Below, piece after piece: positions 43,631 through 51,630 of a stretch of 64,000 nucleotides of DNA. The position numbers and the translations under genes were made by a program. Within the stretch, counting starts at the first letter, position 1; every line of letters starts with the position of its first letter. Source of the stretch: Exilibacterium tricleocarpae (GTDB lineage Bacteria; Pseudomonadota; Gammaproteobacteria; Pseudomonadales; Cellvibrionaceae); the NCBI RefSeq assembly GCF_007004655.1, contig NZ_ML660108.1, positions 50,450-114,449 on the forward strand. The letters are read 5' to 3'. The notes under the pieces were generated by a model. That model was not told where the DNA came from. It did not search any database and worked only from the letters and a program-made list of their open reading frames with translations.

Positions 43631-45001
43631 ATGAACATTAGTAGAGAAATGGTTCGATTTGCGAAAAATTTGTACAATAGTAAAAATATCTATTTACAAG
43701 TCAGTGAAAAATCAAAGATGCTAATGTTAGATCAGCTTGGTTTGCAGATTGGTTGTGCTGATCTGGAATGGTGTCGTTCTGTATATGAATATACACAGAA
43801 GTTTTCAATAGGCGGCTCTTCGACTATTGTATATTATGGAAAAAGAACTACGCCCGAATTAGCAGCGTTTTCAAATAGCACATTTGGTCATGGACAAGAT
43901 TACGATGACACTTGCTTAAAGGTGCAAACCCACCCTAGTGCGGTGGTGTTACCAGTGGCACTCGCTATTGGAGAAGAAGTGAAGGCTAAAGGATATGAAG
44001 TGTTTAAAGCATATATTGCTGGACTTGAAATTGTATTGCGTATTGCGCACTCAGTCTCTCCAGGATGCTTACAGAGAGGACATCATACTCCACAGGCTTG
44101 TGGTCCTTACGGAGCCGCAGTTACGGCCGGCCTTCTTTTGGAGTTAACAGAAGACCAGTTGGTGAATGCTATGGGTATTGCAGGCAGCTTTTCCGGAGGG
44201 CTAATTGAGTATACTCAGTCTGGAGGTAGTGTAAAAAGAATCCACACCGCTATTCCTACAACTGCGGGAATCAGAGCTGCGTATCTAGCGCAAATGGGAC
44301 TTACAGGTCCGGAAACTGTCTTAGATGGCAAAAAAGGATTTTGTGCAGTGTATAGCGACACATCTGATGTAAGCAGGCTGCTAAGTAAGATAGGTGAAAA
44401 GTTCATTATTGATTATGTAGCAACCAAAAAATATAACTGCTGCTATTTCATACACGCGCCGATGGAGGCGACATTAGAACTAGTGAAAAAGCATAGCATT
44501 GACTTAGGAGATATTGTTGAAATAGCTGTCGGTACAAGCCATCATGGAGTAGTTCATGTGGGAAAGATCGTAGAACCCCATGACGAATTAGGTGCTCAGT
44601 TTAGTGTGCAGTTTAGTACTGCAATGGCCTTATTGAAAGAGATTCCAGGTATTCATTCTTACACACCTGAAATACTGTATGATTTGAACATATTAAATTT
44701 GGCTAGAAGATTTCGGATATATGAAGATGTTACTTGTTCGCAAGAATATCCCGAAAACTGGGGTGCAGTTGTCACCATTCGCACAGACAAAAAGATAGAA
44801 TATACCAAGCGTGTTCGATTCGCCAAAGGCACCCCTGAAAACCCAATGAATCAGGAAGAATTAGTATCGAAGTTCCGTAGAAATGTGAAAGGGATAATTA
44901 GTGACAAACGATGTCAGTCATTGATTGACGCCATTCTGAATATAGAGAATCTGGACTGTATCGGCAATCTAACTGAGAAGATGTCAGCTAGCGCAATATA
45001 G
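43631..45001 (+). CDS. MmgE/PrpD-family protein (dehydratase/decarboxylase fold)
   Basis: 456 residues from ATG 43631; an upstream TTG at 43607 would add eight residues. Family hallmarks: FGHGQDYDDT with the conserved Asp residues, THPSAVVLPVALA, and the GxxGAAVTAGLLLEL region. Members include 2-methylcitrate dehydratase (PrpD), cis-aconitate decarboxylase (which makes itaconate), iminodisuccinate epimerase-like enzymes and many unknowns. The opposite-strand neighbours are a CoA-transferase/hydratase/lyase trio of the itaconate type. In Pseudomonas aeruginosa an MmgE/PrpD gene also sits in the itaconate cluster, so a role around C5/C6 tricarboxylate-derived acids is most likely. It is flanked by IS relics on both sides, so its arrival may be separate from the trio. 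Confidence 0.87.
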   Translation: MNISREMVRFAKNLYNSKNIYLQVSEKSKMLMLDQLGLQIGCADLEWCRSVYEYTQKFSIGGSSTIVYYGKRTTPELAAFSNSTFGHGQDYDDTCLKVQTHPSAVVLPVALAIGEEVKAKGYEVFKAYIAGLEIVLRIAHSVSPGCLQRGHHTPQACGPYGAAVTAGLLLELTEDQLVNAMGIAGSFSGGLIEYTQSGGSVKRIHTAIPTTAGIRAAYLAQMGLTGPETVLDGKKGFCAVYSDTSDVSRLLSKIGEKFIIDYVATKKYNCCYFIHAPMEATLELVKKHSIDLGDIVEIAVGTSHHGVVHVGKIVEPHDELGAQFSVQFSTAMALLKEIPGIHSYTPEILYDLNILNLARRFRIYEDVTCSQEYPENWGAVVTIRTDKKIEYTKRVRFAKGTPENPMNQEELVSKFRRNVKGIISDKRCQSLIDAILNIENLDCIGNLTEKMSASAI

Positions 45002-45116
45002 ATATACTTGCAAAGATTTTCGAAAACATATTAAAAATAATTGTGACTATTGGCCGTTTACTCTGATAGGGGCGCTGCTTAAGAGTAAGCGTTCGTCCTG
45101 GCACACAGAGCCCCCT

Positions 45117-45452
45117 TTAGGGCCCGCCGGCATCAGTAACTTTGTGCAAGAGCAGATAGCTGACTTGCCAACTGACATTTGCCTCCTCAATGGTTGATGT
45201 TTTCTGGTTCAACCGGATAGTTCTGTCTGATTGTCCTCTGTTGAACATGTCGATAAACTTGACGCGATCACCCACCTGGATATCGTTTCTACTCAACCCC
45301 AGTGTTTCGACACGGTGGAACTTGACCTTGCCTCCGCGCAAATTGATTGCACACAGCGATATATCCCATCGGCGGCCGTCTTCCAGGTCCCTAACCGCGA
45401 CTCTGGCGTGCAGCTTGATCTGCTCAACCCTCACTTCTTTATTTGACGTCAA
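45117..45452 (-). CDS. Hypothetical protein, possibly 5'-truncated
   Basis: 111 codons from TTG 45452, or ~105 from a GTG six codons later. The composition is ordinary, with charged, beta-rich text such as VRDLEDGRRWDISLCAINLRGG and VGDRVKFIDMF, which has the look of a small OB- or S1-like domain. I do not recognise it. The neighbourhood holds IS3 and IS256 relics, and no ribosome site is convincing, so it may be cargo or debris. Confidence 0.35.
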   Translation of the reverse strand: MTSNKEVRVEQIKLHARVAVRDLEDGRRWDISLCAINLRGGKVKFHRVETLGLSRNDIQVGDRVKFIDMFNRGQSDRTIRLNQKTSTIEEANVSWQVSYLLLHKVTDAGGP

Positions 45453-45486
45453 TTATTTTGACCGCTTCGTGTCAATTATCTTGGTC
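45448..45486. repeat. Two 16-bp direct repeats, 23 bp apart
   Basis: GTCAATTATTTTGACC (45448-45463) and GTCAATTATCTTGGTC (45471-45486) differ at three positions. They lie at the 5' edge of the hypothetical gene, next to the IS3 relic. They could be regulator sites or transposon-end debris. Confidence 0.4.
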
Positions 45487-45589
45487 GGTTGATCCCGTTT
45501 AGTTGATGTTAGCTGTCGGCGTGCCCCCTCCTTTTCATTGATACCTTCTTATGATAACTCTGGCCTTTTACGTCCAGGATGTTGAGGTA

Positions 45590-45710
45590 ATCTCTCCGTA
45601 CTTGGCACGCTACTTGTAAAAAGTGGTTGAACTCGTGCCGGCCTCGAACTGCTTGAGAATTGCCATGATTTGACTGTCAGAATACTTCGATTTTAATGCA
45701 GAATCTCCTG
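45590..45710 (-). pseudogene. IS3-family OrfA transposase remnant
   Basis: Minus-strand text SKYSDSQIMAILKQFEAGTS joins to STTFYK, then a stop in place of Trp, then RAKYGE. This is the helix-turn-helix start of IS3-group OrfA (SKYSDSQIMAILKQAEAG ... TFYKWRAKYGG). About 14 residues are deleted and a TGG changed to TAG. OrfB is absent. Confidence 0.7.
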
Positions 45711-45837
45711 CACGTAGTTTTACGAGAAAATTCTACTTTTGACTTCAGCTAATTCTTGACAGGATACCACTCAATATTTCTAATGCTCCCGCTAGCTGAG
45801 CGAATTGCTGTGCTTATTCAATCGATGTAGCGCTTTG

Positions 45838-46716
45838 CTATTTCTCTATAGACTTTAATATAGTCTTAGCTCTATCAATAATAGGTTCATCAATCATTTT
45901 CCCATCTAGTGAGAAAGCGCCTGAATGATGATCTGCGACATCTTCTTGGGCAGAAACTACTTTTTTTGCCCACTCAATTTCGCTTAATGTTACAGAGAAC
46001 ACGGTATTCACTATTTCAATCTGATCCGGATGAATGCAAAAAGCACCACTAAAACCTAGTGCACGGCCTTTTTCAATGGACTTTCTATAACTGATCTTGT
46101 CTTGGTACTCGGAGATAGAGCCGGGAAACCCTATTGCAAACAAGTTTGCAGCTCTAGCTCCTAGAATAATGGTTTGGCATGCTCCCAATAAACTATATTC
46201 TGTGGGGGCACATCCAAGATCTGTTGCTAGATCTTCCGGTCCTAACGCTAATGCCACCATCCGTGGAGAAGATAGAGCTATCCGCGCAGAATTAAGAACC
46301 CCCTCTGCTGACTCAAGGGTAGCTATTATTTTAATATTGCCGGCTCTTATATTTCTCTCATATTCTAATTCTGTCACTATTTCATCGATGGTTTCTATAT
46401 GTTTTGAGTCTCTTACCTTTGGTACTAATATTGCGTCTGTAAAATTAGTTATAGCAGTCTCTAAGTCGTGAATAGCATCTCTGATAGACTGATTAATACG
46501 GACAATCGTGGGTTTGTTGTGCTTTTTGCAATGTGTCAATGCTTTAACTAACTGCATACGAGCGTTAACTTTTTCAGGGACTGGAACACTATCTTCCAAA
46601 TCAAGTATTATCGTATCCGAGCCCCTCGAGTAAGCTTTTTTCCAAAAGGACTTTTTGTGTGTAGGTACAAACAAAAATGACCTATAATTGCAAGTCGGAG
46701 ACATGTCAAACGTCAT
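45838..46716 (-). CDS. CitE-like CoA lyase (HpcH/HpaI family), probable citramalyl-CoA lyase
   Basis: 292 residues. The RSFLFVPTHKKSFWKKAYSRGSDTIILDLEDSVP start, IVRINQ, ILVPKVRD, ATLESAEGVLNSARIA and LGPEDLATDLG are the CitE/malyl-CoA-lyase hallmarks, with the metal-binding Glu and Asp in place. In the itaconate route, (S)-citramalyl-CoA is split to acetyl-CoA and pyruvate by such a lyase (Ccl/RipC). It is last in a three-gene minus-strand operon after the hydratase (33 bp) and the CoA-transferase. The set, not this gene alone, supports the assignment; L-malyl- or methylmalyl-CoA lyase are alternatives. Confidence 0.85.
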   Translation of the reverse strand: MTFDMSPTCNYRSFLFVPTHKKSFWKKAYSRGSDTIILDLEDSVPVPEKVNARMQLVKALTHCKKHNKPTIVRINQSIRDAIHDLETAITNFTDAILVPKVRDSKHIETIDEIVTELEYERNIRAGNIKIIATLESAEGVLNSARIALSSPRMVALALGPEDLATDLGCAPTEYSLLGACQTIILGARAANLFAIGFPGSISEYQDKISYRKSIEKGRALGFSGAFCIHPDQIEIVNTVFSVTLSEIEWAKKVVSAQEDVADHHSGAFSLDGKMIDEPIIDRAKTILKSIEK

Positions 46717-46749
46717 ATAACCCTTCTTCTCGGAATTTTGGCGATATAG

Positions 46750-47625
46750 CTATATTGATGCAGTTGCCGTCATTGCTAATTCACCATCAACAGACTTTGC
46801 CCATAGATCAATCTCACTCCCTATTTTCTTTCCATGTATTGTAAATGGATGAGTATCAAATAGCGGTCTTATTGCACGAAAAGAGAAATCTGTAACATTA
46901 ATCCCAGGTAAATTTTCTCGCAGCATATCAAGTAAAAAAGTGGCAACCAGAGGACCATGCACAACAGGACTTGGAAACCCCAATTCTTGATTGCAGTATC
47001 TATGGTTATAATGTATTTGATGGCTATTGAAAGTAAGCGCTGAGTAGCGAAAAAGTAAAAATGAACTAGGGTAAATTGTTTTTTTCCACTGTGAATCTTT
47101 TGGTAATGGGTGTGAGGAGTACGATGAAGAGCCAGAGTTACTGTTTATATAAACAATATCTTGTTCTTCCAACCAGTGACCTCCTCCTTCTCCTTGGATC
47201 TCATGTTCTATCGTTACAAATGCTAGGAGAGAGGCGCGACCATTTTTAAATGAAATCTTCTTTACTGTGGATCTTCTTCGGACTTTATCACCGATTACTA
47301 ATGGTTGATAAAACTTTAACCTGCTACCTGCCCACATACGTCTTGGATAGTTATGCGGTGGAGATATTAACCCTATTTTAGGATGTCCTTCAATACATAG
47401 TTCTGACGTTTTACAGATTTGATGAAAAAAAATCCAATGCCAACCATAAGGAAGTGGACTGTTCTTATTGATAGAAAGCCCCTCAATATCGAGTGTCTCC
47501 TGTAGCATGCAGACTCTTTCATAAGAAATCATATCGTCCTGTATAGATTCTTTTCCTAGCCAATTATCACGATACTTAACATTTTCTCTATCGAAACTAT
47601 CAAACTTTTTACTTGCATTAGTCAT
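46750..47625 (-). CDS. MaoC/HTD2-like acyl-CoA hydratase, probable itaconyl- or mesaconyl-CoA hydratase
   Basis: 291 residues in the double-hotdog (FAS1-like dehydratase) form. The N-terminal half has GWHWIFFH; the second half carries the catalytic region FNSHQIHYNHRYCNQELGFPSPVVHGPLVATFLLDML, with Asp/His-type residues in the HYN/VHGP positions. Enzymes of this size and form hydrate mesaconyl-C4-CoA or itaconyl-CoA to citramalyl-CoA. It stands between the CoA-transferase and the CitE-like lyase in one operon, exactly the order of reactions. Start ATG 47625 lies 64 bases after the transferase stop. Confidence 0.83.
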   Translation of the reverse strand: MTNASKKFDSFDRENVKYRDNWLGKESIQDDMISYERVCMLQETLDIEGLSINKNSPLPYGWHWIFFHQICKTSELCIEGHPKIGLISPPHNYPRRMWAGSRLKFYQPLVIGDKVRRRSTVKKISFKNGRASLLAFVTIEHEIQGEGGGHWLEEQDIVYINSNSGSSSYSSHPLPKDSQWKKTIYPSSFLLFRYSALTFNSHQIHYNHRYCNQELGFPSPVVHGPLVATFLLDMLRENLPGINVTDFSFRAIRPLFDTHPFTIHGKKIGSEIDLWAKSVDGELAMTATASI

Positions 47626-47689
47626 ACGATACTCTGGCCTAATTTTAACATCATTGCTTCACTAGAATAAGATTTATGAATTAAACTCA

Positions 47690-48829
47690 TTACATAAATT
47701 CTTGACGCAACTTTTCGGTGTGCTCTCCTAGCTTTGGGACTCGATTGAACCGCCCTGTATCTTGCTCAGTTCTAACGGGAGACGCTATTATTTCCACTTC
47801 ATCACCACAAGAAGTTTTGACTGGCCAATATCGAATCAATGGATGATTAACTAGGTCCTTAGCGGAATTCACGGAGCCAAAAGCAATGTCTGCTTCAGTC
47901 AGTAATTTTTCCATTTCTAATTTGCTATGGCAAGAGAAAGCGGCTTGAATTTCTGTATCAAGTTCTTGGCGGTTTTGGACACGTAGGTAATTACTTGAAA
48001 ACTTGGTATCACTAGCTAGCTTTGCTTTACTTAGCACTATACCACAAAAACGTTTCCACTCCCTTTCATTTTGCACCGAAATGACGATAGTTTCCTCATC
48101 AGCAGTTTTAAATCCTCCGTAGGGTGCTATAGATGGATGCATGAGCCCCATGTTGGTAGGCCATCCCCCATGTGCATATTTTTCATGTAGAATAGGTACG
48201 TTCATCCAGTCTGCCACACTATCAAATAGTGATACTTTTACAGAGCTCCCCTGACCTGTTTGAGAGCGAAGTTGAAGAGCTTGTTGGATTCCAATAAGTG
48301 CATTGAGTCCCGCTGCTATATCACATATCGACACCCCGATTCTGGCCGGATTACAGGGAAAGCTGCTAGTCGATATAAGCCCGCTTTCCGATTGCACCAA
48401 TAAATCATAAGCCTTTCTTCCTTCATAAGGGCTACCTTCTCCGTACCCGGTTATATCGCAAGTAACTAATTGTGGAAATCGCTCTCTAAGTGCTGTAGAG
48501 CATAAACCTGCTCGTTTCGCCGCTCCTGGCGCTAGGTTTTGTATGAAAACATCCGCTTTCTGTAGCATATTATTTAGTAGTGTAGTATCGGATTTTATAT
48601 CCAAAACCACTGACTCTTTGCCGCGATTGGTCCACACGAAATAGGATGAGTCACCCTTGGCAGCCTTATCATAGCCTCTGGCAAAATCACCAGAACTTCT
48701 CTCTATCTTTATAACTCGAGCTCCTGCATCAGCTAGACGACAGGAACACAATGGTGCGGCTAAGGCCTGCTCAATAGACACGACAAGTAAACCGTCGTAT
48801 GGCTTTCGAACTACTTTTGATGAATTCAA
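47690..48829 (-). CDS. CaiB/BaiF class III CoA-transferase, probable itaconate CoA-transferase
   Basis: 379 residues; start TTG 48829 supported by AGAGG six bases before it. Class III signature: LLVVSIEQALAAPLCSCRLADAGARVIKIER, the catalytic-Asp loop RKAYDLLVQSESGL, and RIGVSICDIAAGLNALIGIQQAL. Such enzymes move CoA from a donor (e.g. succinyl-CoA) to an acid. With a hydratase and a citramalyl-CoA-type lyase downstream, and a LysR regulator divergent, the best reading is the Ict/RipA step of itaconate degradation. A mesaconyl-CoA C1-C4 transferase is the main alternative. Confidence 0.85.
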   Translation of the reverse strand: MNSSKVVRKPYDGLLVVSIEQALAAPLCSCRLADAGARVIKIERSSGDFARGYDKAAKGDSSYFVWTNRGKESVVLDIKSDTTLLNNMLQKADVFIQNLAPGAAKRAGLCSTALRERFPQLVTCDITGYGEGSPYEGRKAYDLLVQSESGLISTSSFPCNPARIGVSICDIAAGLNALIGIQQALQLRSQTGQGSSVKVSLFDSVADWMNVPILHEKYAHGGWPTNMGLMHPSIAPYGGFKTADEETIVISVQNEREWKRFCGIVLSKAKLASDTKFSSNYLRVQNRQELDTEIQAAFSCHSKLEMEKLLTEADIAFGSVNSAKDLVNHPLIRYWPVKTSCGDEVEIIASPVRTEQDTGRFNRVPKLGEHTEKLRQEFM

Positions 48830-49070
48830 TGGATACCTCTGCTGACTTTGCTATTTGTATTGCATCTGCCGTGTCGTAATGCAGGTGGCAACGATTGCGC
48901 AGGAAAGTAAACTTTTAACTTTCAGAGTAATTAAGCTAATCCGATCAGGTTCCTATATACATACCTCTTACAAAGTTCACTTGTTTTTAGCTATACTATG
49001 CGTTATTTTAGGTCATATCAAATGATTTGTTTTTATCAATTAAAACAATTTAATTCATTCGAATAATACT
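48830..49070. promoter_or_regulatory. Divergent promoter region between the CoA-transferase operon and the LysR gene
   Basis: 241 A+T-rich bases between divergent starts. LysR regulators normally bind such a region with a T-N11-A dyad; candidates lie in the last 60 bases before the regulator (ATCAAATGATTTG and nearby), but none stands out enough to name. Itaconate or a CoA ester would be the expected inducer. Confidence 0.45.
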
Positions 49071-49979
49071 ATGCGTATCCTTCCTCCATTAGAGACCTTA
49101 AGAGTATTTGAGTCTGCCGCATCTCGCCTCAGCTTTAAAATGGCAGCTAAGGAGTTGTGTGTTACACCTTCTGCTGTCAGCCATCAGGTGAGGAAGCTCG
49201 AACAGATTTTAAAAACACAACTCTTTCGAAGACACAACCGTAAGATTGAGCTAACCGATGCGGGATCTATCTACCTTGCCAAGTTAAGACTGGCATTGGA
49301 TGAAATTGAAAAAGCTACCGGTGAAGTTGCTACTTTAGGTAGAGGTAATATCTTGACATTAAGTATGCCGCCAATGCTGATGTTGAGTTGGCTGATGCCT
49401 CATGTTTCGAGTTTTTTAGAGCAAAATGAGGAAGTGAATCTACGTTTATTGGATACCTTACGGTATGTAGATTTTGATCAAGAACAAGTTGATGCAGCGA
49501 TATGGTATGGTTATGGAGACTGGGAAAACCTCAATATAGAGTTTCTGTTTTATGAGGATATGTGTCCTATTTGTAGTCCTCAGTTAGTTAGCAAGGAAGG
49601 AGCGCTAAGTGGTCCGGATGACTTGGCGCGTTTTCGCCTCATTCATACTGAAAGGCGCTTGAGTCAATGGAGTACTTATCTGTCAGCAGCTGGATACGAA
49701 TGTGTGGATACGCAGGGTGGATTAAGATTTTTAAATTCTATCCATTCTTTTAATGCTGCCATTAATGGTCTAGGAGTCGCTTTGGGAAATAGGCAAAGCG
49801 TACTGAGTTATGTACAAAAAGGAGAGTTGGTTATACCTTTTGAGCTTTCGGTGAAATTACCACAAAGGCCGGGCTATTATTTTGTTTGTCCCCCTGATAA
49901 TTTGAAAATTAAGAAGGTGCAAATTGTTAGAACCTGGATTAAGCAGCTTACAAACTCTACATGTTATAAGACACAATAA
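49071..49979 (+). CDS. LysR-type regulator (GcvA-like branch)
   Basis: 302 residues. N-terminal winged helix: LETLRVFESAASRLSFKMAAKELCVTPSAVSHQVRKLE and LFRRHNRKIELTDAG. A periplasmic-binding-protein-like effector domain follows, with the GcvA-type DAAIWYGYGDWENL stretch. Divergent from the itaconate-type operon, so very likely its activator, as RipR-type LysR proteins are elsewhere. It is convergent with the Ser/Thr dehydratase gene; an IS5-type relic now separates them. Confidence 0.88.
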   Translation: MRILPPLETLRVFESAASRLSFKMAAKELCVTPSAVSHQVRKLEQILKTQLFRRHNRKIELTDAGSIYLAKLRLALDEIEKATGEVATLGRGNILTLSMPPMLMLSWLMPHVSSFLEQNEEVNLRLLDTLRYVDFDQEQVDAAIWYGYGDWENLNIEFLFYEDMCPICSPQLVSKEGALSGPDDLARFRLIHTERRLSQWSTYLSAAGYECVDTQGGLRFLNSIHSFNAAINGLGVALGNRQSVLSYVQKGELVIPFELSVKLPQRPGYYFVCPPDNLKIKKVQIVRTWIKQLTNSTCYKTQ

Positions 49980-49990
49980 CTTGCTCTTCG

Positions 49991-50587
49991 CTAGGGCCTG
50001 TCTATACTAATCAATGCATCGACAATCAAAGAAAAGTTGATGAAAAACGTAAAAATGACATCGAGTTTATCAAAACGACTGAAGATACTTCGGAAGCCTT
50101 TTAGCCGCCGAAATAAACGCTCTACTTCATTTCTTTTCTTGTACATCTCGCTATCATATTCCCAGGATGTTATTCGATTGATCTTTGACGGAACAGCGGG
50201 AATCATGCCGATATTCAGTACAGGTTGTCGGGTATCATCACCCTCATGGGCTTATCCATGAGCACATTAACGCCTTCCCAACCGCTATTTTCCGGCGTTT
50301 TCAGTAGCTTACGACCCTCCGGTGCATCGCCTGACTGCCGCCGGCGATAAAGCAAATGTCACGGCGGTGCTATCATCGGCGGCTACCCGTTCTTTGGCCC
50401 AGCGATTAGCCCTCATGTAAATGCTATACCACTTGCCGAAGTGCTCTAGGAGGCCGCGTCACTTACAGTCGTGCTCGGCTATGTACAGAATGGCGTTAAT
50501 GACCTGTATATTGGGTATTTTTGCATTACCACGCTGCACAGGCAGTAGGTGATCAATGACTCTGAACTGCGCTTTTGTAGTTTCCAT
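49991..50587 (-). pseudogene. IS5-family transposase, broken
   Basis: The N-terminal piece from ATG 50587 reads METTKAQFRVIDHLLPVQRG and VINAILYIAEHDCK, then TGA where the family has Trp (CKWRGLP). The text continues beyond the stop (RGLLEHFGKW ... NRWAKE), shifts frame and loses the middle, DDE-bearing part. It recovers only the C-terminal piece YKKRNEVERLFRRLKGFRSIFSRFDKLDV. It cannot be active. Confidence 0.78.
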
Positions 50588-50623
50588 AAGCGGCAGTTTT
50601 ACCAAAATTAGTGTAGACAGGCC
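49995..50623. mobile_element. IS5-family element, decayed
   Basis: Ends GGCCTGTCTATACTAA (49995-50010) and, inverted, GGCCTGTCTACACTAA (50608-50623) differ at one base. The flanks CTAG and CCAG could be a mutated 4-bp target duplication of the IS5 type (YTAR). Only ~630 bp remain, and the transposase inside is broken in several places. The right end supplies the stop codon of the dehydratase gene. Confidence 0.75.
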
Positions 50624-51537
50624 CCAGCACTCCAATCTTTTAGTTGACCCAATGTAACACCAACACCTCCGCAAACAATGACTAAAACCGATTTCTTATC
50701 TTTTAAAAAATCACACTTATCATAAACAGCTGATAAACTTGCACCACACGCAGGTTCAACCATTATACGATGATCATCTAAAAAACTATTACATGCTCTG
50801 ATTGCATCAGTATCATCCACTAAGTGGCTATAAATATTGTGCTCACTCAGTAGCTGATAGGCTCTATTCGCAATTTTCTTTGCTCCAAGTGAAGTAGCAA
50901 TACTGCTTATGCTTTCAACGCCAATATGCTTGCCTGCCTTAAATGCGGTATGTAAAGACTTAGCGCCGACAGTTTCGATAGCAAGAACCGGAATATCCTC
51001 CCATTTGTTTCTCCGCAATCCCTCCACAACTCCACACAATAACCCTCCTCCTCCGACGGACAACACTACAACGTCTGGTTTAACGCCTGCCTCATACACT
51101 TCATCAATGACGGACGCATGTCCTTCCCAAATATGTTTATCGTCAAACGGGTGAAGGTAAGCATTCTTTTTGTCAGATAAATCCAGCGCAAAGACGTGAG
51201 CTTCGTTCCAACTATCGCCAACTACTCTCACTTTTGCATTTTCATTTTCAATTAAGTCTATCGCTCTTTGATTGGTAGTTCTAGGTACTACCACTGTAAC
51301 TGGAACACCGAGCCGGCGGCCGGAGTAAGCTACTGCCAGTCCTGCGTTTCCACCAGAAGAAGAAATAAACGCTTTTGCTCCGTTTTCTAGGTAAATTTGA
51401 CAGGCATGACCAATTCCCCTGATCTTGAAGGAACCTGTTGGCTGTAGGGCTTCCATTTTCAACCAGACCTCACTGGAATCACTCTTGTTTAATAATAAAG
51501 ATTCTATTAGAGGAGTTTCAATATGCAGCTTATTCAT
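50608..51537 (-). CDS. PLP-dependent L-serine/L-threonine dehydratase
   Basis: 309 residues, fold type II without an ACT domain. GSFKIRG holds the PLP lysine, SSSGGNAGLAVAYSGRRLGVPVTVVVP the phosphate-side loop of the serine-dehydratase (SDS) type, and VLSVGGGGLLCGVVEGL the phosphate-binding glycine loop. It turns Thr into 2-oxobutyrate or Ser into pyruvate plus ammonia. The last five residues (GACLH) and the stop lie in the end of the IS5 relic. Removing the relic would give a natural end KDWSAGEEQVIVSYNM. Good AGGAAA site before ATG 51537. It was probably the last gene of the uptake/hydrolysis operon before IS66 split it off. Confidence 0.87.
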   Translation of the reverse strand: MNKLHIETPLIESLLLNKSDSSEVWLKMEALQPTGSFKIRGIGHACQIYLENGAKAFISSSGGNAGLAVAYSGRRLGVPVTVVVPRTTNQRAIDLIENENAKVRVVGDSWNEAHVFALDLSDKKNAYLHPFDDKHIWEGHASVIDEVYEAGVKPDVVVLSVGGGGLLCGVVEGLRRNKWEDIPVLAIETVGAKSLHTAFKAGKHIGVESISSIATSLGAKKIANRAYQLLSEHNIYSHLVDDTDAIRACNSFLDDHRIMVEPACGASLSAVYDKCDFLKDKKSVLVIVCGGVGVTLGQLKDWSAGACLH

Positions 51538-51630
51538 TATTTTTTCCTTTATATACTCAGCAATTCAAGTCCAGTAGATTATTAAAGAGTAAGCGCCAAT
51601 TATTCAGCGTATCCACTTAACAGGAGTGTA

